Part shown: in pieces, positions 1-6,283 of the stretch
Layout: each line of letters starts with the position of its first letter
How positions within the stretch are numbered: position 1 is the stretch's first letter
Source of the DNA: Deltaproteobacteria bacterium
GTDB taxonomy: Bacteria > Desulfobacterota > Desulfarculia > Adiutricales > Adiutricaceae
NCBI GenBank assembly: GCA_031267005.1
Contig: JAIRZX010000630.1
Span: forward strand, 1-11,991
Length of the DNA: 11,991 nucleotides
Reading direction: 5' to 3'
Made by a program: the position numbers and the translations under genes
Notes under the pieces: generated by a model
What the model was told of the DNA's origin: nothing
Databases searched by the model: none
Seen by the model: the letters and a program-made list of their open reading frames with translations, nothing else

Positions 1-618
1 CAGGCCCCCCTCCTGCCCCCGCCCCTCCCCCCCCGGGAGGTTGGGCCCGACCGGGGGCAGGCCGACGCCCCCGCCCCGGAGCGCAGTCCCTCCATAAGGC
101 CTCCGGCCCCGCCCGAAGACCCCTTCGAAGGGCCGGCCATAGGCCGCGCGGGATCGACCTTGGCGGGCGAGGGGCCCACCGACCCCGCCGCCCGCGGCCG
201 GGCGGCCATACTGCCCCCGGCCGACCCCGGCAAAGGGGCCCGGGACGGGAATTCCAAGGGCAGGCGCACCCGCGAGCTCGGGACCGACGGCAAGCCCGGC
301 AAGGGTTCCGGCGCCCGCAGGTCCAGGAGGCCCCGCGCCCCCCTTGCCAAACCCAACCTCACGGTCATGATCGTGAACGAGACCGGCGACCCGTCAGCCG
401 CCCAGAACTACGGCGCTGTCCTGTCCTCCATCGGCTACGACGTCGTAAGCATCGCGGAAAGGCCCAGTTCCTCGCCTGGAAGCCGCCAGACGGTAGTGAC
501 CTTCGAGCCCGGCAAGGAAGGCCAGGCGAGGGCGCTCGCGAACAGGCTCCCGGGAGACAAGGCCCTTACGGCCTCCAGGGAGCCCTTGCCCGCCCAGGCC
601 ATAGTCATCATACGCTAG
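1..618 (+). CDS. LytR_C-domain protein, C-terminal part (5' end outside window)
   Basis: The frame is open from the first base to the TAG at 616-618, so the 205 visible residues are the tail of a longer protein. A TTG at 160 could start a 152-residue protein, but it lacks a clear ribosome site and the frame has no stop before it. The first ~118 visible residues are a low-complexity Pro/Ala/Gly/Arg linker. The last ~86 residues look like a LytR_C domain (the C-terminal domain of LytR/CpsA/Psr proteins, also found alone or after TPRs): a hydrophobic strand leading into VNETG, then a helix with SSIGYDVVSI, a strand QTVVTFEPG and a helix EGQARALANRLPG. This domain is usually extracytoplasmic and linked to the cell envelope. 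Its exact role is unknown. The N-terminal part, perhaps TPRs or a membrane anchor, cannot be seen. Confidence 0.72.
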   Translation, partial: QAPLLPPPLPPREVGPDRGQADAPAPERSPSIRPPAPPEDPFEGPAIGRAGSTLAGEGPTDPAARGRAAILPPADPGKGARDGNSKGRRTRELGTDGKPGKGSGARRSRRPRAPLAKPNLTVMIVNETGDPSAAQNYGAVLSSIGYDVVSIAERPSSSPGSRQTVVTFEPGKEGQARALANRLPGDKALTASREPLPAQAIVIIR

Positions 619-628
619 GGCGCTATCC

Positions 629-646
629 CCGCTCGCCTGCGAGCGG
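629..646 (+). terminator. Stem-loop after the LytR_C gene
   Basis: A perfect inverted repeat, CCGCTCGC-CT-GCGAGCGG, begins 10 bases after the stop codon at 618. It is well placed for a transcription end, but no T-run follows, so it may be only a 3' stabilising hairpin. Confidence 0.4.
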
Positions 647-728
647 CATCCGCCGCGCCGCCCCGTTCCCGCCGCGCTCCGCCTCCCCCCTCCCCGTTCG
701 CTTTCGCCCTGCCAGGCACTCCCGGACT

Positions 729-888
729 GGCGCTCCCGGAGACGTCGGCCGGGAGTCCCCGGAGGCACCTGCAAGGAGTCCCCGGAGGCGCCTGCAGGGA
801 GTCCCCGAAAGCGTCAACAGAAGTCCCCGGAGGCGCCTGCCGGGAGTTCCCGAAGGCGTAAAAAGGGAGTCCCCGGAGGCTTGCCATA
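729..888. repeat. Tandem array of about seven 23-bp repeats
   Basis: Units begin at about 729 (degenerate), 752, 775, 798, 820, 843 and 866, spaced 23 bp apart with one step of 22. The consensus starts GGAGTCCCCGGAGGCGCC. The better copies contain the 8-bp palindrome AGGCGCCT. Because 23 is not a multiple of three and the copies vary in all positions, a coding repeat is unlikely. The array fills most of the 306-bp gap between the LytR_C gene and the radical SAM gene and ends about 37 bp before the latter's start. It could be a set of protein-binding sites or simple slippage DNA. Confidence 0.8.
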
Positions 889-924
889 AAGCTTGCCCGA
901 CGACCCTCCGGAGAAAGGCCACGC

Positions 925-2169
925 GTGACGGCCACTACCCTCGTCCACCGCGACCCGGGAGGCGCCGCGTCCCTCTACGAGACCGACCTGCGCTACACGA
1001 AGCTCCTGGAAGGGCGTTTCGGGGAGAGGTTCCTCAGTTACCGCCGGGCCTGGCGCGAGCGCTCGGAGGGCGGGGACCCCGGGGACTTTCCCCTGAGCCT
1101 GGACATTTCCGCGAGTTCCGGCTGCCAGCTCGACTGCGTAATGTGCCCGCTCCCCCGGAGGAGAGCGGCGGAAGCCGCGGCGGCCAAGGCCGCCGCCCCC
1201 TCCAAGCCGGCAAGGCCGGACGCCGGGGCCGCGCCGACCGCCGCCCCGGGGCATGAAGGCGGCGCGGCAGGGAGCGCGCGCGCGGGCCGCCGGGCAGGCG
1301 CGGGGCGAAAGGCAGGAGAGGGCAATCCTGGCGCGAAGCGGCGCCTCATGGACATAGGGCTTTTCCGGAGGCTCATGGACGAAGGCCGGGAGAGGTCCCT
1401 TCCGGCCGTCACCTTCGGGCTGGGGAGCGAGCCGCTCCTGGACCCAAGGGCTCCGGAACTCGTAAGGATCGCCGTAAATTCCGGGGTAATGGACGTCAGG
1501 CTGGGCACGAACGGCCAGGCGCTCACGCGCGAGCTCTCCGAGGCTCTGGCCGACTCTGGGCTTACCCGCCTGGAAGTCTCCGTCGACGCGGCCGGGCCGG
1601 AGAGCTACGCCAGGGCGCGGCCTGGAGGCGACTGGCGCAGGCTTTTGGCCAACATCGAGGGGTTTTTGGACGTGCGCGCGAAAAGGGGCCTCAAATGGCC
1701 GCTCCTGCGCGTGAGCTTCCTCAAGCTCCCCGCGAACCGGGGCGAGCTCCCGCTGTTCAAGGCGGCCTGGGAGGGCCGCGCGGACATGATTTCCGTCCAG
1801 GAACCGATCTGGTTCCCCGAAAGCCTTCTTCCCGCCCCGCCCCCCCTCCCCTCCCCGCCGGGCCCGGTCGCCTGCCGCCAGCCATGGCAGAGGCTGGGCG
1901 TCCTGGAGGACGGCTCGCTATGGCCCTGCTGCAGCTGGCACGGCGAGAGGCTCCTCCGGGGCGAGACGGCCGAAGGCGGAGTCGCACGCGCCTGGAAATT
2001 CGGGGCCATGGCGTCCTTGCGGCTGGCGCTGGCGGGGGACGGGCCGCCCCCCGCCTGCGCCGTGTGCGCCTCGGCGGGAAGGGCCCCCGGCTGTCCGGAA
2101 GGCGGGAACGGGGGCAGGGGTATGGGTAGGATTTCAGCGAACGGGGAAGCTCGGCTGATAGATCGGTGA
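925..2169 (+). CDS. Radical SAM/SPASM domain protein
   Basis: The 414-residue protein has the 4Fe-4S radical SAM motif CxxxCxxC at C67, C71 and C74, preceded by a segment like the YRRAW...FPLSLDI lead-in of a known radical SAM/SPASM subfamily. A GSEP motif (167-170) matches the SAM-binding GGEP region. The C-terminal third is SPASM-like: C317 followed by PW, then EDGSLWPCC (C335, C336), and C378/C381 and C390, which could bind auxiliary clusters. Residues 78-138 are an Ala/Gly/Arg/Pro-rich insertion directly after the cluster motif, and 303-314 form a proline-rich loop; both are unusual. The GTG start at 925 has AAAGG/GGAG 7-12 bases upstream, and the frame has a stop at 859-861 with no better start between. 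SPASM proteins modify peptides, enzymes or sugars; no substrate can be assigned here and no obvious precursor peptide is adjacent. Confidence 0.88.
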   Translation: MTATTLVHRDPGGAASLYETDLRYTKLLEGRFGERFLSYRRAWRERSEGGDPGDFPLSLDISASSGCQLDCVMCPLPRRRAAEAAAAKAAAPSKPARPDAGAAPTAAPGHEGGAAGSARAGRRAGAGRKAGEGNPGAKRRLMDIGLFRRLMDEGRERSLPAVTFGLGSEPLLDPRAPELVRIAVNSGVMDVRLGTNGQALTRELSEALADSGLTRLEVSVDAAGPESYARARPGGDWRRLLANIEGFLDVRAKRGLKWPLLRVSFLKLPANRGELPLFKAAWEGRADMISVQEPIWFPESLLPAPPPLPSPPGPVACRQPWQRLGVLEDGSLWPCCSWHGERLLRGETAEGGVARAWKFGAMASLRLALAGDGPPPACAVCASAGRAPGCPEGGNGGRGMGRISANGEARLIDR

Positions 2170-2170
2170 T

Positions 2171-2197
2171 GCCGGTAGCGGGTGGCGGTAAACCGGC
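2171..2197 (+). terminator. Weak stem-loop after the radical SAM gene
   Basis: GCCGGT (2171-2176) and ACCGGC (2192-2197) form a 6-bp stem with a 15-base loop, two bases after the stop. There is no T-run, so its role as a terminator is uncertain. Confidence 0.25.
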
Positions 2198-2274
2198 CCT
2201 GAAGTAGAGCTGGAAGGACTTCGCGAGGGGGCGGAGGGGCGAAGGCCCGCTCCTGGAACGGTCTCCGGACGGCA

Positions 2275-2739
2275 TCAGGGGCGGCGGACGCTTTCCGCCC
2301 GCGCCGTCCACTTGCCGGGAAGCCAGAGATCGTAGGGCGGAATGTCGTCGTCGAAGAGCTGGAGGGTAACCGCGTCCGGCGGCGGCCCGATAGGCTCCCA
2401 AGGTCCGGGCCGGGGGCGGAAGGCCGCGGCCTGCCTGAGCCCGGACGGGCCCCTGGAGGGGAAGGGGGCGGGAATGGGGCGGGCCGGGCCGTGCGAAACG
2501 GGAACCGCCTTCGAGAACGGGCCGGAGACAAAGGGATCGGCTGCGTCTCCGGCGCCAGTTCCCGGCGCCGCCAACCGGCTCGATCCGCCGGGCTGGGGCC
2601 CGTCGGCCATGTGGGGGCTCGGGCGCGTGATGAAGAGGAACGCCGCCGCCGAGACGAGACAGAGCGCGGCGCAAGCGGCCGGAAGGCTCCAGAGCATTTC
2701 GGCGGGAAAGCCGGCCGCGAAAAAGACGAGTTCCTGCAT
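2275..2739 (-). CDS. Small membrane-anchored protein of unknown function
   Basis: I do not recognise a family. The 154-residue product begins MQELVFF, has one strong hydrophobic segment at about residues 15-37, then a long Pro/Gly/Ala-rich tail and a more structured-looking end with LFDDDIPPYDLW. An N-in anchor with an extracytoplasmic proline-rich tail is a reasonable guess. Third codon positions are mostly G or C, as in the recognised genes, which supports this frame over overlapping ones. An upstream ATG at 2775 would add 12 residues, but those codons are AT-ending. The ATG at 2739 has AAGG seven bases upstream and is preferred. The gene is convergent with the radical SAM gene (105-bp gap) and lies downstream of the TPR gene on the same strand. 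Confidence 0.58.
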   Translation of the reverse strand: MQELVFFAAGFPAEMLWSLPAACAALCLVSAAAFLFITRPSPHMADGPQPGGSSRLAAPGTGAGDAADPFVSGPFSKAVPVSHGPARPIPAPFPSRGPSGLRQAAAFRPRPGPWEPIGPPPDAVTLQLFDDDIPPYDLWLPGKWTARAESVRRP

Positions 2740-3228
2740 GGCGTCACCTTGGAAGGTCTTAATTGTTGTATCCATTCACCTCACTTGAGGAGGTGCGAAA
2801 GCGGCTGGCTTTTCGGCCAAAACTTCACCGCTCCCATTGTCCGGACGAGGCGGCTTTCGGACTGCCTCAGCGTCAAGGGAGGCGCCCCGCGCTCGGCGGG
2901 GGGCCTGCCCTGAAAAGCGGGCGGGCGGAAGGATGTCCTCCGGCGGGCTCAAGCTGGAAGGGGCCTTCAAGAAAGGCGCGTACGTTCGGGGGGCCCGCCT
3001 TGGCGAAAAGGCGGGAACGCGGGGATTGTACGGCCCGGAGCCGTGTGTTTCCGCAAACCTGAATTGTTATATGGTCGCTCGCCCCGGGACCGGGGAGAGT
3101 CCGGGGGGGGATTCAGGGCGCAGGCCGTCGGCATCCGGGCGCCGGGGAGACCAGCCTCCGCCCATCGCCCCGGTCCGCCCGGCGCCGCCTGGGGCGGCGC
3201 AGGGCGCGGGCGTGGCCAAACCCCACCT
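2740..3228. other. 489-bp intergenic region, no gene seen
   Basis: This stretch separates two minus-strand genes. It should contain the promoter of the small membrane protein, but I cannot place it securely. Two short AT-rich spots share AATTGTTRTAT (about 2761-2771 and 3062-3072); read on the minus strand they give TATAAC/TACAAC-like hexamers. CCTCA-CT-TGAGG at about 2779-2790 is a small dyad. No protein, RNA gene or strong terminator is visible. Confidence 0.45.
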
Positions 3229-4359
3229 TCAAGCGAAGGCGTCCCGGAAATGGCCCGTGAAGCCCATCTCCTCCAGGAGATCCAGGAGCCTCTCCCAGGC
3301 CTCCTCGGCCTCGCGGGAACAGGATCCCATGTTCCTCTCCACGTCGTCGGTGGCCTTCAAGAGGGCCTTCTCTGCCAGTTCCGGGTGGCCCGAGGCGAAC
3401 AGCGAGGACGCGAGCGCCCCCGCGCAGTCCAGGGTCCGGGCGTGGCCGGCCCCGAAGACCAGCTCGTGGAGCCCCGCCGCGGCGGACAGAGGAGGAACCG
3501 CCGCCGCGTGGTCCCCGGAAGCGGCAATGATCCTCCCAGCCCGGGCCATGGCGATGCACCTGAGCGGGTGGAACTCGCCCAGCTCGGAACGGGCCTCCGC
3601 CTCGCAGGCGCGGGCCTGTCCCAGCGCGAGGGCGTAATCCCCGGCAAGGCCGGCCTCCCGGGCAAGGCTGATCCGGTCGGCCAGGGTGAAACGGTGCGAT
3701 GGCCCCAGCGACTTTATGTCCCTGGAGACCAGGGACCCGTAGAGCTCGCGGGCGAGATCCCTCACCCCTTCCCTGGAGGCGACCGAGGCCCTGCTCGACA
3801 TCGCCCGGAGCGTCTGGGGGCTCAACGGTCCCAGGTGCCTGGCGGAACGGAGCGACACGTCCGCGAGCGCCCCGTTGGTCCTGGACCAGCCCCAAGCCGG
3901 GTACCCGGCAAGCGCCAGGGTCTCCTCGCAGAAGAGCGTCTCCTCGGAGTTTGGGCCCTGGCCGCCCGACAGGTGGGGGTACGCGGCGGACGCGGCCGCC
4001 CGCGAGCCCTTGGCGTCGCCGTTCAAAAGCCGGAGCCTCGCCAGGCGGCTCAGGTAGATGGCGGAGTCGAGGCGGTTTCCCGCCGAGGCCGTCCTCCCGA
4101 AGCCCTCCAGGTCGGCGTCGAGCCAGGCGTAGTCGCCTTCGGACTCGAGTTCGGGGGTCTCGTCTCCGGGGAAGGCCAAAAAGGGGGGCGCCGTGAGCTC
4201 CCTGGACTTCCAGGGCCAGCGGCGGGAAGGGTCCGGCCGGAAGCCTTCGTCTCGGGGCGCCGAGTCCGGCGAGGAGAACCCCCGTACGGCAACGGCGCCG
4301 CGGGCGGCGGCGGCCTGCAAGGGATAGGCGTCTGAGAAGAGGATGTCTGTCGTAATCAT
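3229..4359 (-). CDS. TPR repeat protein (kinesin-light-chain type repeats)
   Basis: The 376-residue product, starting MITTDILF, contains TPRs of the 42-residue type found in kinesin light chain and many bacterial scaffolds (TPR_10/TPR_12). The repeat opening [L/F]G....[hydrophobic] recurs at residues 176, 218, 260 and 302 and the spacing is exactly 42 each time; a fifth MG at 344 begins a partial C-terminal helix pair. The first ~90 residues are Pro/Arg-rich and look disordered; 95-160 may hold degenerate repeats. There is no signal peptide or membrane segment, so a cytoplasmic protein-binding role is likely; the partner is unknown. The frame extends to 4581, but the extra 74 residues look like translated intergenic DNA, so the ATG at 4359 is preferred despite a poor ribosome site. 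It is divergent from the ExeA-like gene. Confidence 0.8.
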   Translation of the reverse strand: MITTDILFSDAYPLQAAAARGAVAVRGFSSPDSAPRDEGFRPDPSRRWPWKSRELTAPPFLAFPGDETPELESEGDYAWLDADLEGFGRTASAGNRLDSAIYLSRLARLRLLNGDAKGSRAAASAAYPHLSGGQGPNSEETLFCEETLALAGYPAWGWSRTNGALADVSLRSARHLGPLSPQTLRAMSSRASVASREGVRDLARELYGSLVSRDIKSLGPSHRFTLADRISLAREAGLAGDYALALGQARACEAEARSELGEFHPLRCIAMARAGRIIAASGDHAAAVPPLSAAAGLHELVFGAGHARTLDCAGALASSLFASGHPELAEKALLKATDDVERNMGSCSREAEEAWERLLDLLEEMGFTGHFRDAFA

Positions 4360-4690
4360 AGTCGAGCCACGCGTCGTTTGAGCCGTCTGGGGGCGGGAGG
4401 GGGCGCCCGGCGGGAACCGGCCCGCCCGGCGCTGTTTAAGGTAACTGCTTCCAGCGGGGATTAATCTCCTCGCGGGAAGGGCGGCGTAACCGCCATCCCG
4501 GCCGGGATCGCGCCCGGCGAAGGGAAGCCAGGCCCGCAAAGCCCGAAGCGGGAACCCTGACGGAAAACCCGGCCCGGGCATCGCCGGAACGCCGGAAAGC
4601 CGGGCTTTCGGCGCGTCCTTCGGGCAACGCTCCGGGACGGAGGGGCGGCGGCGGTATTGCCTGTAACGCGATCCAGCCGTCCATAGGACA
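4360..4690. other. GC-rich leader region upstream of the TPR gene, with a strong stem-loop
   Basis: No gene is seen here. The clearest structure is a hairpin at 4591-4612: GCCG, one bulged G, then AAAGCC-G-GGCTTT, then CGGC. It would lie upstream of the minus-strand TPR gene, in its leader or beyond its promoter. Confidence 0.4.
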
Positions 4691-5282
4691 TGCTGGCGTA
4701 TATTGCGTAATAATTTTATTATTATATTTTAGGCCAATCTGTCAATAGATAATATGCATTCATCTGATATTTTCTTCAGAACATCTATTATTAATATCAT
4801 GAATATTTGTCCGAAAAACTATTGCCTTAACGCCATTTTTAAAATATTTGTATTTATATTATGTCGGTATCAAATTTACAACATTTATTATATCATGCCA
4901 ATATTTTAATAAATATATTTGCTAATATTTCTTAACATGCGAAACTTCAAATTTTCAAAATTTCGCATATTTATAATTTATTTCGCTTCGTCTTCGGACC
5001 TGGCATCGTCTATTGAAGTAGCCAATTGAATTAATATTTCAAAAATTGTATTAGTTAATGTAAATCACTAAAGGCAAAAAATTTAATAATTATTTATATG
5101 GCAAATATTCCTTATATTTAATTATTGATTTTATCGTTAATCCTTATACAGTATGGCATATTATGTTTATTATTGATTTTATAAAATTATATGGCTAAGT
5201 CATTTTACGATAATATTTAGTTTATAAATATATTGTAAATCGAACTTATAAATTTTATTGTTCTTTGGATTTATTTCCAGCC
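4691..5282. other. AT-rich island (about 22 percent GC) in a GC-rich genome
   Basis: A hand count of 4701-5280 gives 128 G or C in 580 bases, against roughly 70 percent on both sides. The borders are sharp, within a few tens of bases. No convincing gene lies inside. It contains a perfect 8-bp inverted repeat (ATGCGAAA at 4937-4944, TTTCGCAT at 4961-4968), a 14-bp direct repeat (ATTATTGATTTTAT at 5121 and 5169), TTATATGGC twice (5094, 5187), and six copies of AATATTT on the plus strand. A short, more GC-rich patch sits near the middle (about 4984-5010). It could be an AT-rich unwinding or partition element, acquired DNA, or an assembly join. Confidence 0.85.
4937..4968. repeat. Inverted repeat inside the AT island
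   Basis: ATGCGAAA and TTTCGCAT are perfect complements separated by 16 bases. Two arms about three helical turns apart (centre to centre 24 bp) could bind a dimeric protein, or form a hairpin if transcribed. Confidence 0.6.
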
Positions 5283-5310
5283 GAAGACGCTCTGGCTACT
5301 CGGAGGCCAA

Positions 5311-5346
5311 TTCGGATTTTCGCGAAGCCACCGAAAAAAATCCGAA
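5311..5346. repeat. 10-bp perfect inverted repeat at the right edge of the AT island
   Basis: TTCGGATTTT (5311-5320) and AAAATCCGAA (5337-5346) are exact complements with a 16-base loop, the same loop length as the dyad inside the island. This is the first of several dyads just to the right of the island. Confidence 0.7.
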
Positions 5347-5350
5347 AATA

Positions 5351-5644
5351 TCCCGGGAATGCCGAAATCGGCGCGGGAGACGAAAACGACCGCCGGGTAC
5401 CCTAGGGAGGTCGAAAAAATGAGAGGTGCCTAAAATGCCGGGGAGGGCCGACGAAGTCGGAGAGGGCCGGGGAGGGCCGGGGAGGGCCGACAAAGTCGGA
5501 GAGGGCCAGGGAGCTCTAAAAAAAACGGAGGCGGCCCAAGATGTGGCGGCCGTTCCGGAAATCGGGCGGGCCGAAAAAGCAGAGGTGGCCTGAAGCCGTC
5601 TGATGCCCAAGATGCTGAGGGGAGGCGGAAAGCCTGACTCAGGC
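5351..5644. repeat. Cluster of short dyads and purine-rich degenerate repeats
   Basis: Dyads visible are TCCCGGGA (5351-5358), GCCGA-AA-TCGGC (5361-5372), CCCTAGGG (5400-5407), CCGAC-GAA-GTCGG (5448-5460), CCGAC-AAA-GTCGG (5487-5499) and GCCTGA-C-TCAGGC (5632-5644). The two CCGAC...GTCGG elements sit inside a near-identical 31-bp block repeated at 39-bp offset (5438-5468 and 5477-5507). GAGG-plus-GGCC blocks and GCCCAAGATG (two copies) recur to 5630. No gene is supported here. Confidence 0.6.
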
Positions 5645-6193
5645 CCGTTCGACCTTAGGGCTGCCTGTAAACTGCCGGAGAACGGCCACGGAACTGGCCA
5701 ATACACGCTCGCGGGAAAATCCCCGCCGCCGTCCTCGAAAGGCGCGATTCCGTTCCCGGGCCCCCGGGCCCCTTCCAACTGCGGAGCCGCCGCCCGGCGG
5801 CCAGCCGGATCCTTCCCAAGCTCTTGCTCTTGCGACCGGGCGGGCTCCCCCCCGCGCGCCAGGCGCCCCTTGCGGCGCGGGGAAAGCGCCGGGCGAGCCC
5901 CGCCGCTTCCGGAGACGGCTCCCCCCTTCGGCACCCGACGCATCGCGGCGCGCCGCTTTGGGCGCCCCTCTTCACCCGGACGCGGCTGGGCCGCCTCCCG
6001 GCTACGAGCGCGCTCATAACCCTTGCCCGCAATGCCCCGCAGCGCCCCCCCGCTCCGCAAAAGCCCCGGCGCGGGCGGAGGCCCCCGATTCGCCTCGCCC
6101 GCCCAGCCCCGCCCCGGAACGGCGCCGCGACGGGGAGGCGAGGAGGCGCAGACTGGGAGAGGCGGGGAGGCGCAGGCGGGGAGAGGCGGGGCG
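5645..6193. other. GC-rich stretch with no supported gene
   Basis: All frames translate to Arg/Pro/Gly-rich low-complexity sequence with no recognisable domain. From about 6120 to 6200 there are imprecise G-rich repeats of GGGGAGGCG and GGGAGAGGCG. Nothing else is visible. Confidence 0.4.
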
Positions 6194-6224
6194 GCGGGGA
6201 GGCTGCGTTGATAAGCCTCCCCGC
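6194..6224 (+). promoter_or_regulatory. 11-bp stem-loop overlapping the promoter
   Basis: GCGGGGAGGCT (6194-6204) and AGCCTCCCCGC (6214-6224) are perfect complements with a 9-base loop. The loop contains the -35 hexamer and the right arm occupies most of the promoter spacer. As DNA it could be an operator for a dimeric regulator. It could also terminate transcripts arriving from upstream, although no T-run follows. Confidence 0.6.
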
Positions 6225-6237
6225 AGTCCTGTATAAT
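6208..6237 (+). promoter_or_regulatory. Sigma70-type promoter for the ExeA-like/AmpG operon
   Basis: TTGATA (6208-6213) and a consensus TATAAT (6232-6237) are separated by 18 bases. That predicts a start of transcription near 6244 and a leader of about 40 bases before the ATG at 6284. A perfect -10 box in such GC-rich DNA is unlikely by chance, and the placement fits the downstream gene. Confidence 0.72.
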
Positions 6238-6283
6238 GGCTGATTGACCTCCACCACGTTCCTTTTGAGGGTCGCCTCGCCCT

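Noticed and set aside
729..888. CRISPR array.
   Set aside because: The units are directly adjacent with no unique spacers, and the period is 23 bp.
1605..2747. A 380-codon minus-strand open frame.
   Set aside because: It is antisense to the radical SAM gene and made of Arg/Pro/Ser-rich sequence with no domain.
3043..4335. A 430-codon plus-strand open frame.
   Set aside because: It is antisense to the TPR gene, low in complexity and without domain patterns; the minus strand shows exact TPR periodicity.
4754..4909. A 51-codon plus-strand open frame in the AT island, starting MHSSDIFFRT, rich in Ile, Asn, Tyr and Phe.
   Set aside because: It has no ribosome site and no recognisable family. 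At about 78 percent AT an open run of this length has a chance of roughly 1 percent per start, and there are many starts over six frames.
5144..5171. TTATGTTTATT at 5161-5171 resembles the XerD arm of a dif site.
   Set aside because: The expected XerC arm and the 6-bp centre are absent to its left, so the match is one arm only in AT-rich DNA.
4691..5282. Chromosomal replication origin with DnaA boxes.
   Set aside because: No good TTATNCACA match was found; the best, TTATACAGT near 5145, has two mismatches. No dnaA or other replication gene is nearby. It remains only a hypothesis for the AT island.
5296..6060. A 254-codon minus-strand open frame.
   Set aside because: Its sequence follows the degenerate DNA repeats at 5420-5630 and otherwise shows only low complexity.
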